NCBI GenBank assembly: GCA_963817785.1
Contig: CAWFPL010000007.1
Coordinates: forward strand, 62,001-126,000
Length of the DNA: 64,000 nucleotides
Origin: JAKALD01 sp963817785
GTDB lineage: Bacteria; Pseudomonadota; Gammaproteobacteria; Burkholderiales; SG8-39
Direction: 5' to 3'
Part shown: in pieces, positions 41,197-50,643 of the stretch
Numbering within the stretch: the first letter of the stretch is position 1
Layout: each line of letters starts with the position of its first letter
Made by a program: the position numbers and the translations under genes
Notes under the pieces: model-generated
The model's database searches: none
The model's input: the letters and a program-made list of their open reading frames with translations, nothing else
Told to the model about the DNA's origin: nothing

Positions 41197-42717
41197 ATGT
41201 GTGGCATCCTCGGCATCGTCGCGCGCTCACCCGTCAATCAGCTCTTGTACGACGGGTTGCTCCTGCTGCAGCACCGCGGCCAGGATGCGGCCGGAATTGT
41301 CACCAGCGAGCGCAAGACGTTCCACATGCAAAAGGGCGGCGGCATGGTGCGCGACGTCTTCCGTACGCGCAACATGCGCTCGCTGCCCGGCAACATCGGC
41401 ATCGCGCATTGCCGCTATCCGACCGCCGGCTCCGCCTCCAGTTCGGCGGAAGCGCAACCCTTCTACGTCAACTCTCCCTTCGGCATCGTTCTCGGGCACA
41501 ACGGCAACCTGACCAACACTGATCAGCTGAAGGAAGAGATGTTCCGCCAGGACCTGCGGCACATCAACACCGATTCGGACTCGGAGGTTCTGCTGAACGT
41601 CCTCGCGCACGAGCTGGAGAAGGCTTCGGTCCGGCTGCGTCTGGATCCGCAGACCATCTTCACGGCCGTCTCCAACGTGCATCGCCGCTGCCGGGGCGCG
41701 TACGCCGTGGTGGCGATGATCGCGGGGTGCGGCGTGCTCGCGTTTCGCGATCCGTTCGGCATCCGGCCAGCGGTGATCGGCTACAACGAGACCGACGACG
41801 GTACCGAGTACATGGTTGCCTCGGAGTCCGTGGCGGTCGATGCGCTAGGCTTTCGCGTGCTGCGCGACGTCGCGCCCGGTGAGGCCGTGTTCATCGACGA
41901 GGACGGCAACTTCTACAGCCAGCAGTGCGCGCCCAGCACCTCGCTCAATCCCTGCATCTTCGAGTATGTCTACCTGGCGCGCCCTGATTCGCTGATCGAC
42001 GGTGCCTCGGTCTACGAGGCGCGATTGCACATGGGCGAGAAGCTGGTCGAGAAGATTCGCCGCCAGTATGGCCACCTGGAGATCGACGTGGTGATCCCGA
42101 TCCCGGACTCGAGTCGGCCCTCCGCGATGCAGCTGGCACTCGGCTTGGGTCTGGTTTACCGGGAAGGCTTCGTGAAGAACCGCTACATCGGGCGCACCTT
42201 CATCATGCCCGGGCAAGCGGTGCGCAGCAGGTCGGTGCGCCAGAAGCTGAACGCGATCTCGCTGGAGTTCAAAGGCAAGAACGTGCTGTTGGTCGACGAT
42301 TCGATCGTGCGCGGCACCACCAGCCGCGAGATCGTGCAAATGGCGCGCGAGGCGGGCGCGCGCAAGGTTTACTTCGCGTCGGCGGCACCGCCGGTGCGCT
42401 TCCCGAACGTGTACGGTATCGACATGCCCACGCGTGCGGAGCTCATTGCGGCGCACCGCACCGAGGAAGAGGTGGCGCTCGAGATCGGCGCAGACGCGCT
42501 CATCTACCAGGACCTCGAGGCGCTCAAGGAGGCGGTGCGGCGGGTCAACCCGCGGCTCACCAACTTCGAGACGTCGTGCTTCGACGGCTGCTACATCACC
42601 GGGGATGTCACCAGCGACTATCTGCAGGCGGTCGAGAGCCGCCGCGACGCGGCGCGCGACGCGGGCGAGGAGTCCGAGGCTGCGCAGCTCGACCTCAACC
42701 TCGTCTCGGCGCTGTAG
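41197..42717 (+). CDS. purF: Amidophosphoribosyltransferase
   Basis: First committed step of purine synthesis: PRPP plus glutamine to phosphoribosylamine. 506 residues. The N-terminal nucleophile is Cys2 (MCGILGIV), exposed after Met removal, in an Ntn glutaminase domain with LQHRGQDAAGIV. The PRPP loop is VLLVDDSIVRGTTSREIV. No PurR-type operator was recognised upstream. Confidence 0.98.
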   Translation: MCGILGIVARSPVNQLLYDGLLLLQHRGQDAAGIVTSERKTFHMQKGGGMVRDVFRTRNMRSLPGNIGIAHCRYPTAGSASSSAEAQPFYVNSPFGIVLGHNGNLTNTDQLKEEMFRQDLRHINTDSDSEVLLNVLAHELEKASVRLRLDPQTIFTAVSNVHRRCRGAYAVVAMIAGCGVLAFRDPFGIRPAVIGYNETDDGTEYMVASESVAVDALGFRVLRDVAPGEAVFIDEDGNFYSQQCAPSTSLNPCIFEYVYLARPDSLIDGASVYEARLHMGEKLVEKIRRQYGHLEIDVVIPIPDSSRPSAMQLALGLGLVYREGFVKNRYIGRTFIMPGQAVRSRSVRQKLNAISLEFKGKNVLLVDDSIVRGTTSREIVQMAREAGARKVYFASAAPPVRFPNVYGIDMPTRAELIAAHRTEEEVALEIGADALIYQDLEALKEAVRRVNPRLTNFETSCFDGCYITGDVTSDYLQAVESRRDAARDAGEESEAAQLDLNLVSAL

Positions 42718-42722
42718 CCATC

Positions 42723-42751
42723 TTTACCGGGGTCACGCACCTAGCTATAAT
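42723..42751 (+). promoter_or_regulatory. Sigma70 promoter of metZ
   Basis: TTTACC (42723-42728), a 17-base spacer and a perfect TATAAT (42746-42751). The transcription start is predicted at about 42757-42759, exactly where the riboswitch-like P1 stem begins. It lies just after the purF stop codon. Confidence 0.75.
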
Positions 42752-42756
42752 TTTCT

Positions 42757-42814
42757 CGCGCCGATTTGAACTGACAGCTTGCGGGCGCGTAAAAAATGCT
42801 GCTAAAGCGTGCCG
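42757..42814 (+). promoter_or_regulatory. SAM-II (SAM-alpha) riboswitch candidate upstream of metZ
   Basis: Fits the SAM-II pseudoknot aptamer. P1 is CGCGCC (42757-42762) pairing with GGCGCG (42784-42789). The loop starts with the conserved GATTTGAA and contains GCTTGC. The A-rich segment TAAAAAATGCT follows, then the conserved GCTAAA (42801-42806). CAGC (42775-42778) in the P1 loop pairs with GCTG (42798-42801) to make the pseudoknot. The gene controlled, metZ, is a known SAM-II target. SAM-II is best known from alphaproteobacteria. A covariance search is needed to confirm it. Confidence 0.75.
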
Positions 42815-42815
42815 A

Positions 42816-42843
42816 AAACCCGGTTCGCGCAGCCGGGTTTCTT
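42816..42843 (+). terminator. Hairpin terminator between the metZ riboswitch and gene
   Basis: AAACCCGG (42816-42823) pairs with CCGGGTTT (42833-42840) across a 9-base loop, followed by a short CTT tail. The U-tract is partly inside the stem. It lies two bases after the aptamer and 26 bases before ATG 42870, the right place for an expression platform working by premature termination. Confidence 0.6.
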
Positions 42844-42869
42844 ATGCCCCGCACGCCGAGGAAACCGAA

Positions 42870-44042
42870 ATGGATGGCAAATTCGAGCTTGCGACCCTGG
42901 GCGTGCGTGCCGGCCAGACACGCACTTCGTTCCACGAGCACTCCGAGCCCCTGTTCCTGACCTCGAGCTTCGTGTTCGACAACGCGGAGCAGGCCGCCGC
43001 GCGATTCACATCCGCCGAGGAGGGCTTCATTTACTCGCGGTTCACCAATCCGACCGTGAGCATGTTCCAGGACCGGCTCGCCGCCCTGGAGGGGGCGGAG
43101 GCCTGCGTGGCCACGGCTTCGGGCATGTCGGCGATCCTCGCATTGTCGATGGCCTTGCTCAAGGCGGGCGATCACGTGGTGTGCTCGAACGCGGTGTTCG
43201 GTGCGACGGTGCAGCTGTACGCGGGCATTCTGGCGCGCTTCGGTGTCGAGACCAGCTTCGTGCCGGCGGCCGATCTCGGCGCGTGGGGGCGCGCGGTTCG
43301 ACCGAGCACGCGGCTGTTCTTTCTCGAGACGCCGTCGAATCCGCTCACCGAGGTGTCCGACGTCGCGGCCGTTGCCGCGATCGCGAAGCGCGCCGGGGCC
43401 CTGCTGGCAGTGGACAACTGCCTGTGTACGCCCGCGCTGCAGCGCCCACTCGAGCTGGGTGCCGATCTGGTGGTTCACTCCGCCACCAAGTACCTGGACG
43501 GGCAGGGGCGGGTGCTGGGCGGTGCGGTCCTCGGCTCGAAGAAGCTGGTCATGGACGGCGTTTACGGCTTTCTGCGCACCGCCGGCCCGTCGCTGTCGCC
43601 GTTCAACGCCTGGGTCATCCTCAAAGGGCTCGAAACGCTCGAGCTGCGCATGCGGGCGCAATCGGCCAGCGCGCTCGAGCTCGCCGGCTGGCTCGAGTCG
43701 CACCCGCGCGTGGCGCGGGTGCATTACCCGGGGCTACCCTCGCACCCGCAGCATGGGCTGGCGATGCGCCAGCAGCGCGCCGGTGGCGCGGTCGTCTCGT
43801 TCGAGGTGAAGGGCGGGCGGGCGGCGGCTTGGAAGGTGATCGACGCGACGAAGCTCATCTCGATAACTGCCAACCTCGGCGACGTGAAGACCACTATCAC
43901 GCATCCGGCGACCACCACCCACGGACGCATTTCGGCAGAGGCCCGCGCTGCCGCTGGGATCAGTGACGGGCTGCTGCGGTTGGCGATCGGCCTGGAGGGA
44001 CTGGGAGACCTGCGCGCGGACCTCGCACGCGGACTGGAGTGA
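42870..44042 (+). CDS. metZ: O-succinylhomoserine sulfhydrylase
   Basis: PLP enzyme that makes homocysteine from O-succinylhomoserine and sulfide. 390 residues from ATG 42870. FELATLGVRAGQTRTSFHEH opens the protein and FIYSRFTNPTVSMFQDRLAA is typical of MetZ. The PLP lysine is about K207 in HSATKYLDGQGRVLGG. MetZ is preferred over MetB/MetY because of length, the LDGQGRVLGGAV motif and position after purF. It is regulated by the SAM-II-like leader just upstream. Confidence 0.95.
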   Translation: MDGKFELATLGVRAGQTRTSFHEHSEPLFLTSSFVFDNAEQAAARFTSAEEGFIYSRFTNPTVSMFQDRLAALEGAEACVATASGMSAILALSMALLKAGDHVVCSNAVFGATVQLYAGILARFGVETSFVPAADLGAWGRAVRPSTRLFFLETPSNPLTEVSDVAAVAAIAKRAGALLAVDNCLCTPALQRPLELGADLVVHSATKYLDGQGRVLGGAVLGSKKLVMDGVYGFLRTAGPSLSPFNAWVILKGLETLELRMRAQSASALELAGWLESHPRVARVHYPGLPSHPQHGLAMRQQRAGGAVVSFEVKGGRAAAWKVIDATKLISITANLGDVKTTITHPATTTHGRISAEARAAAGISDGLLRLAIGLEGLGDLRADLARGLE

Positions 44043-44091
44043 GCCCGGACGCGGCCACCGCGGCCGCTGCCCGCTCCCGGCGCTTCGCCGC

Positions 44092-44826
44092 TTAGAGCAG
44101 CTCCAGGCGCAGCGCGCCGCGCTCGGCGATGAGGTAGCCGCCGCGCTCGTACCAGTCGGGCAGCACCCAGCGCTCACAGCGCCGGCCGCCGACCTCGAGT
44201 TCGTGGCGCGCCGGTCGGTGGGTATGACCGTGGATGAGTCGCACCACATGGTGGCGCCGCAAGGTCTTGAGCACCGCCGCGTGATTGACGTCCATGATCT
44301 CGGGCGATTTGCCGCGCTTGTCCAGCTCGCTTGCCGCTCTCAGCTCCAGGGCCCGCATGCGCCGCGTGGCCAGCGGCAGGCCGAGGAAGCGCTCCTGCCA
44401 GCCTCGGCCGCGCACCTCGGTCCGAAAACGCTGATATGCATGATCGTCAGTGCACAGGGTATCGCCGTGCATGAGCAGGGTCTCGACCTGATCGATGGTC
44501 ACGATACTCGGATCGGGCAGGGCCTTTGCTCCGGCCGCGGCGAGGAAGCCCTCGCCAAGCAGAAAATCGCGGTTGCCGTGCATGACATGCACGGCGACGC
44601 CCGCCTGCGCGAGCGTGTGCAGCTCGTCGGCGACGCGTCGCGCTAGGCGATCGCCGTCGTCGGCAGCGAGCTCGTCGTCGCCGATCCAGTAGTCAAACAA
44701 GTCACCGAGCACGTACAACGCCTCGGCCTGCGCAGCCACCTCGACCAGGAAGCGGCAGAACCGCTCGCTGATCGCAGGGCGTTCGTCCGAAAGATGCAGA
44801 TCGGAGATGAACAGCGTGCGAGGCAC
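44092..44826 (-). CDS. lpxH: UDP-2,3-diacylglucosamine diphosphatase
   Basis: Fourth step of lipid A synthesis, releasing UMP from UDP-diacylglucosamine at the inner membrane. 244 residues. All metallophosphoesterase motifs are present: FISDLHLSDERP, LGDLFDYWIGDDE, MHGNRDFLLG, LMHGDTLCTDD and LIHGHTHRPARH. It begins 4 bases after ppiA on the same strand and ends a four-gene envelope operon. Confidence 0.96.
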   Translation of the reverse strand: MPRTLFISDLHLSDERPAISERFCRFLVEVAAQAEALYVLGDLFDYWIGDDELAADDGDRLARRVADELHTLAQAGVAVHVMHGNRDFLLGEGFLAAAGAKALPDPSIVTIDQVETLLMHGDTLCTDDHAYQRFRTEVRGRGWQERFLGLPLATRRMRALELRAASELDKRGKSPEIMDVNHAAVLKTLRRHHVVRLIHGHTHRPARHELEVGGRRCERWVLPDWYERGGYLIAERGALRLELL

Positions 44827-44830
44827 GCCG

Positions 44831-45427
44831 CTACTTACCGTCGACCATGGTCATCGACTCGATCACTACCGGCTCGCGCGGCACGTCGCGTCCGAATGGG
44901 CCGCCCGGCCCGGTGGGCACGTGAGCGATCTTGTTCACCACGTCCATCCCGGAGATCACCTTGCCGAAGACTGCGTAACCGTGGCCGTCGCCGCGCGCAT
45001 CACCCCAGTTGAGGAAGCTGTTGTCGTTCACGTTGATGAAGAACTGCGCGGTTGCGGAATCGGGATCTGCGGTGCGCGCCATCGCGACGGTGCCGGGTAC
45101 GTTCTTCAGCCCGGCCTTGACCGCGAGCTCGGCTTCGTTCGGGATAGGCGCGCGCGTGGGCTTTTGGTGAAATGCCTGGTCGTAGCCGCCGCCCTGGATC
45201 ATGAAGTCGTTGATCACGCGGTGAAAGATCGTGCCGTTGTAATGCCCGTCGTGCACGTACTGGAGAAAGTTCGCCACCGTCTTCGGGACCGCGGCGGGAT
45301 AGAGCTCGAGCCGGATCAGGCCGAGGCTGGTATGAATGTCCACTTGCGGATCAGCCGCCAAGGCCGTGGAGCCGATGGCCGCGGCGCACAGCATCGCCAG
45401 CGGCTTGCAAAGATCTAGTAGTCTCAT
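44831..45427 (-). CDS. ppiA: Periplasmic peptidyl-prolyl cis-trans isomerase (cyclophilin)
   Basis: Folding catalyst. 198 residues with a signal peptide (LLDLCKPLAMLCAAAIGSTA, cut after ALA), so probably periplasmic. Cyclophilin motifs: FHRVINDFMIQGGGYD, TVAMARTADPDSATAQFFIN and YAVFGKVISGMDVVNKI. AAGGAG lies before ATG 45427, inside the 3' end of the L,D-transpeptidase gene, which overlaps it by 77 bases. Confidence 0.95.
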   Translation of the reverse strand: MRLLDLCKPLAMLCAAAIGSTALAADPQVDIHTSLGLIRLELYPAAVPKTVANFLQYVHDGHYNGTIFHRVINDFMIQGGGYDQAFHQKPTRAPIPNEAELAVKAGLKNVPGTVAMARTADPDSATAQFFINVNDNSFLNWGDARGDGHGYAVFGKVISGMDVVNKIAHVPTGPGGPFGRDVPREPVVIESMTMVDGK

Positions 45428-46646
45428 GTTGCTCCTTGATCGGCGCCGGGCCGGCGTCGGCGGGCCCTTCGTAGAGGATTTTCCAGGCGCCGGCTTCCTT
45501 CACCCAGTATTGCTTCTTGCGCATGACATTCGCCAAGTTGTTCGAACGGTAATCCTGCTCGAAGCTGACCACCACAAAGGGCTCCCGCGGGTAGCGGAGC
45601 ATGGACACGTCCGAGATGCCCACCTTGATCCATGTTTTCGCCGAATTGACCAGCCGCTTGCGTGCCGCCCATTGCGCGAAGTCCTGACCGTCGCCGTGGA
45701 ACCTGCCCGAGTAATGGCTGAGGTAACGGGTCGCGTCCCGGCTTTCCCAATCCGCGCGCCACGCTTCGATGGCGGCGGCCAGCGAGCGCCGCTCCGCCTC
45801 CAGTGACGCGGCGTTGGTCCAGTCGATCCGATCGGTGATGATCACGGGGGTCAGGTCGATGCGCACGAAGCGCGCCACCGATTCGAGGTCCGGATTGGCG
45901 AGCACGACGCAGCCATCGCTCGCGCGCGGTGGACGGCTGTATGTGTCGGGCGGCGTGCCGTGCAGCCAGATGCCATGGCCACTGCGCCCGAGGCTGCGAT
46001 CCCAGGCGTTCGGATAGTTGAGCGGAAAGGCGCCCACGCCATAGTAGCCGGCCAGCTTCTGCCGCGGCAAATTGGCCGTGACGTGGTACACGCCGACCGG
46101 TGTCTTCTGGTCGCCTTCACGCGTCTTGTCCATGCCGCGCTTGCCGAGCGTCACGTAGTAGTCGGCGACGTAATGCGGCAACCCGCCGACGTTCCTGAAC
46201 ACATACAGCCGCGACCCGTGGGAATCGACTACCAGCGCGTATTTCTGCTCGGGACTCAGTTGCAGAACGTATTGCGGCAACTTGTTGGAAGAGGGGCGGT
46301 CGCGCAGCGCGTGCAGCCGCGCGAGCGCCTCTGCGCGCAAGCCCTCCACCTTGTCCCGCGGCACCGTCTTCGCGACGTCGCCGAAGGTTTGCAGCGGCCG
46401 CGTCCGCGCGAGCAGCAGGTCGCCGCGGATCAGGTAACCCAGGCGGAAAGTCGGGTGCGCCACGAGTAGTGCGTTGACGCGCTGCAGAGCAAGGCCGAGC
46501 TGGTTGAGCTCGATTGCCTTCAGCACCCCGGACAGATCGAGTTCCAGCGGGTCTCGATCGCGCTCGGTCTGCGCCAGGGCGGGGGCAGAGGGCACGCAGG
46601 CCAGCACGGCGGCGAGGACGAAGCGCAGCGCAAACGCGTGCCTCAT
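45351..46646 (-). CDS. L,D-transpeptidase (YkuD domain) with Cds6/NTF2-like C-terminal domain
   Basis: Periplasmic peptidoglycan enzyme; YkuD proteins make 3-3 crosslinks, attach lipoproteins or, as H. pylori Csd6, trim tetrapeptides. 431 residues from ATG 46646 with a signal peptide (RFVLAAVLACVPSAPALA). The catalytic motif is GHGIWLHGTPPD then ASDGCVVLANPD, with the nucleophile cysteine at about residue 246. A C-terminal NTF2-like domain (about 310-410) reads LSHYSGRFHGDGQDFAQWAA. Its ATG overlaps the stop of the TPR gene upstream. The last ~25 residues are encoded over the ppiA start and look unconserved. Confidence 0.9.
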   Translation of the reverse strand: MRHAFALRFVLAAVLACVPSAPALAQTERDRDPLELDLSGVLKAIELNQLGLALQRVNALLVAHPTFRLGYLIRGDLLLARTRPLQTFGDVAKTVPRDKVEGLRAEALARLHALRDRPSSNKLPQYVLQLSPEQKYALVVDSHGSRLYVFRNVGGLPHYVADYYVTLGKRGMDKTREGDQKTPVGVYHVTANLPRQKLAGYYGVGAFPLNYPNAWDRSLGRSGHGIWLHGTPPDTYSRPPRASDGCVVLANPDLESVARFVRIDLTPVIITDRIDWTNAASLEAERRSLAAAIEAWRADWESRDATRYLSHYSGRFHGDGQDFAQWAARKRLVNSAKTWIKVGISDVSMLRYPREPFVVVSFEQDYRSNNLANVMRKKQYWVKEAGAWKILYEGPADAGPAPIKEQHETTRSLQAAGDAVRRGHRLHGLGG

Positions 46647-47755
46647 CAGCGCCCGACTCGCTCTTGGCGGATCAGCCAGCGACCCCCGGAACGCTCCAGG
46701 ACGAGCGTCTTCGTAGTCGTGGAGCGAATGACGTTGGAGCGGTAGGTCTGGCGGAAGGTGACGCTCGCCACGCTGTTCGCCGCGATGTGAACCTTGGGCG
46801 ACGCGATGGTCACCGAGATCGACTTGGGCGCGGTCAGTCGATAGCGTCGCAGCTTCTCCCACGTGGCGCGCGACTGATCCTTCGGCGTCTCGAAATCCTT
46901 GGCGTAGAAGGACAGATAGGCATCGACGTCCTGTCGCGACCAAGCCTTCGCCCAGCCCTCGAGGGTGGTGATGATGGCGCGATCGGCATCTGCGGCGCTC
47001 GCCTCGTGCGCCATCACGGGCTGCGCCGCGGCAGACACCGCCGGCGTGGGGGCAGCAGGCTTTGCCTCCGCCGCCTTGGGTTCGGCAGGCTTCGCTTCGG
47101 CACGGCTGGGCGCAGTGGTCTTCACCTCGACGGGTTGCTCCGGCGTCGGCTTGCCGGGCACGCTCGCCGCGTTGGCGACCGCGACGCGCCGCACTTCCTT
47201 GATCGAGCCCGGCGGCCCGCCGATCAGCTCGCGCAGGAGCGCCAGCTTGTTCTGCGCGGTGGAATTCGACGAGTCGATCCGCAGTGCCTTGTCGTAGGCG
47301 CCGCTCGCCAGCTTGGCGTATACGTCGCCAAGATTCTCGTACGCGGTGGCGTAGCTCGGATGGGTGCGGATGGACTGCTCGAGCGCGGCGCGCGCCTTTT
47401 CGTACTCGCCTTGCGAGGCGTAGATCACGGCGAGATTGTTGTAGGGCTCGGGAAGCTCCGGGTAGTCCTGGGTCAGTTTCTGGAAGACGACCACCGCGTC
47501 CTTCGAGTCGCCCTGCTCGGTGAGGATCACGCCCTTGAGAAAGCGCGCTTGCGGGTTGCTCGGTTGCGAGGCGAGGATCTTGTCGACGTTCTCAAGCGCT
47601 TGGCGATACTCGCCGGCGTTGAGCAGTTTGTTGGCCTGCTGCAGCTCGTCGCCAAACGCAGCGCCCGAGGCCAGCGTGATGCCGATGAAAAGGGCGACCC
47701 CTAGCTTTCGAAGGGCCGGTCCGAGCGCCGAGCGCAGCGCGACTGAGTTCAGCAT
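46646..47755 (-). CDS. TPR protein with C-terminal NTF2/Cds6-like domain
   Basis: 369 residues. A signal peptide ends near GAAFG. Four TPR units span about 35-170 (NLAVIYASQGEYEKARAALE). A Lys/Pro/Ala/Glu-rich linker spans about 190-250, and an NTF2-like domain about 255-369 (LEGWAKAWSRQDVDAYLSFY). That last domain resembles the one on the L,D-transpeptidase encoded directly downstream, whose start codon overlaps this stop. The two probably act together in the periplasm. Biochemical role unknown. Confidence 0.87.
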   Translation of the reverse strand: MLNSVALRSALGPALRKLGVALFIGITLASGAAFGDELQQANKLLNAGEYRQALENVDKILASQPSNPQARFLKGVILTEQGDSKDAVVVFQKLTQDYPELPEPYNNLAVIYASQGEYEKARAALEQSIRTHPSYATAYENLGDVYAKLASGAYDKALRIDSSNSTAQNKLALLRELIGGPPGSIKEVRRVAVANAASVPGKPTPEQPVEVKTTAPSRAEAKPAEPKAAEAKPAAPTPAVSAAAQPVMAHEASAADADRAIITTLEGWAKAWSRQDVDAYLSFYAKDFETPKDQSRATWEKLRRYRLTAPKSISVTIASPKVHIAANSVASVTFRQTYRSNVIRSTTTKTLVLERSGGRWLIRQERVGR

Positions 47756-47790
47756 TGTGTTATACTTTTCAAGGCCCTACGAAAGCAATT

Positions 47791-47819
47791 ATTCTAGACC
47801 AACCCCCGCTCGTCCACAA
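47791..47819 (-). promoter_or_regulatory. Sigma70 promoter candidate for the TPR/L,D-transpeptidase operon
   Basis: On the minus strand TTGTGG (47814-47819) and TAGAAT (47791-47796) are 17 bases apart. The predicted start leaves about 30 bases before ATG 47755. Confidence 0.45.
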
Positions 47820-47918
47820 CTTTGCGGGTGCTTGTTGCAGCGCGGGGTCGCGGCTTCGAGTCCCGGGGATGAGCCTTCTCCTGCGAGGTGCGTGCCTCGC
47901 TTCGCGCCACGCCCGCTG

Positions 47919-49283
<1,365 letters not shown>

Positions 49284-49314
49284 CCCGGACCGCGCGCGGC
49301 TGTCGTGCTGCCGC

Positions 49315-50502
49315 TCAGTGCAGGAACTGCTCGTTGCGGGTAATGATGGTCAGGTCGACGTAAGACGACCCGTTGTGGTTGGTGGGCAAGAAATTGACGT
49401 TGAAGCCGCCCATGTCGAAATTCGACATCGTCTCCAGGCCGCTGATCAGGCTGTCGCGCGTCAGCTTCTTGCCGGCGCGCCGCAGCCCCTCGACGAATAC
49501 TTTGGCGACCAGGTAGCCCTCGACGCTGGAAAAGTTGACGTTGACGTTGCTCTTCGCGGCGAGATGGTTGAATTCGGCGATCACAGGGGTCGCCTCGCCC
49601 CATGGGAAGGGGACGACCTGCGAGATCACCACGCCGCGTCCCTCTTTGCCGAGCTCGTGTGCGAGCGCGGTGCTGCCGACGAAGGACACGTTGAAGAACT
49701 GGCCGGTGTAGCCGCGCTTTTTCATCTGCTTGATGAACGCGGCACACGACTGGTATGCGCTGATCATGATGATTGCGTCGGGTTGCTTCGGAGCAATGGC
49801 CTGGATCGCCTTGGCGACGTCGACGGTATTGCGCTCCACCGTCCCGAGCGCGACGATGTCCCCGCCGCGCTTTTTCACGGCGAGTTTCACTCCGGAGAGG
49901 CCGGCCTGGCCGTAGGGGTCGTTCTGATAGAACACGGCGAAGCGCTTGATCCCCACGGTCAGCAGCTGCTGGACGATCTTGTCGGTCTCGTCGTTATAGC
50001 TCGCCCGCACGTTGAAGATGTAACGATTGAAGGGCTCGCGAAATATCTCGGCACCGGTGACCGGCCCGATGAGCGGTACCTGGGCGTCGGTGAAGATCGG
50101 CTCCGCGGCCTTGGTAGTCGGCGTGCCGACGTAGCCGATCAGGGCGAACACCTTGTCGTCCTCGATCAGCTTTTTGGTGTTCTCGGCCGCGGGCTTCGGT
50201 TCGTACCGGTCGTCGCGGGTGACGAGGTCGATCTTGCGTCCGTAGACGCCCCCGTGCGCATTGACGTAGTCGAAGTAAAGCTTCATCCCATCGCGCATCT
50301 GGATGCCGAGCTGGGCTGCCGGCCCGCTGAATGCCGCGGACTCGCCGAGCAATATGCTGTTCGCGGTCACGCCTGGGGTCTGGACTCCCATGTGGGCTTG
50401 GGCGCCCGAGTGGGGCTGGGCGCCCGAGACGCCGGGCCATAGTGCTGCCGCGCCGGCGATCAGGCGCAGAAGCATTGCCATCGTGAAACTGCGGCGCGCC
50501 AA
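49315..50502 (-). CDS. ABC transporter substrate-binding protein, branched-chain amino acid (LivJ) type
   Basis: Periplasmic binding protein fold I. 395 residues from TTG 50502 (AGGGGG 6 bases upstream); ATG 50481 gives a shorter signal peptide. It contains ILLGESAAFSGPAAQLGIQM, GYVGTPTTKAAEPIFTDAQV and FAVFYQNDPYGQAGLSGV, all typical of the HAAT family. No permease or ATPase gene is nearby, so it is an orphan whose ligand (amino acid, amide, aromatic acid) cannot be told. It has a promoter at 50536-50564 and a tandem repeat upstream of that. Confidence 0.9.
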   Translation of the reverse strand: MARRSFTMAMLLRLIAGAAALWPGVSGAQPHSGAQAHMGVQTPGVTANSILLGESAAFSGPAAQLGIQMRDGMKLYFDYVNAHGGVYGRKIDLVTRDDRYEPKPAAENTKKLIEDDKVFALIGYVGTPTTKAAEPIFTDAQVPLIGPVTGAEIFREPFNRYIFNVRASYNDETDKIVQQLLTVGIKRFAVFYQNDPYGQAGLSGVKLAVKKRGGDIVALGTVERNTVDVAKAIQAIAPKQPDAIIMISAYQSCAAFIKQMKKRGYTGQFFNVSFVGSTALAHELGKEGRGVVISQVVPFPWGEATPVIAEFNHLAAKSNVNVNFSSVEGYLVAKVFVEGLRRAGKKLTRDSLISGLETMSNFDMGGFNVNFLPTNHNGSSYVDLTIITRNEQFLH

Positions 50503-50535
50503 GTTGTCCCCCTGTCGTGTCCGAGAGTTCGGCAG

Positions 50536-50564
50536 ATTAAGCCGGGTTCGGCAATCCAGGTCAA
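50536..50564 (-). promoter_or_regulatory. Sigma70 promoter of the substrate-binding-protein gene
   Basis: On the minus strand TTGACC (50559-50564) and CTTAAT (50536-50541) are 17 bases apart, about 30 bases before the TTG start. Confidence 0.5.
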
Positions 50565-50591
50565 GTCGGGACTGCGGAAAAGTGCACTCGG

Positions 50592-50611
50592 CCTTGCAAC
50601 TCCTTGCAACT
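50592..50611. repeat. Perfect tandem 10-base repeat, possible activator site
   Basis: CCTTGCAACT occurs twice in a row (50592-50601 and 50602-50611). The 10-base period puts both copies on one face of the helix. It is centred about 65 bases upstream of the predicted start of the binding-protein gene. Confidence 0.6.
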
Positions 50612-50643
50612 AATGGACGCGGGGGCGGACGGCGCGCAGCGCG

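Noticed and set aside
47840..47880. tRNA T-arm-like TTCGAGTC
   Set aside because: The flanking bases do not pair to form a T stem and no acceptor, D or anticodon arm can be drawn.
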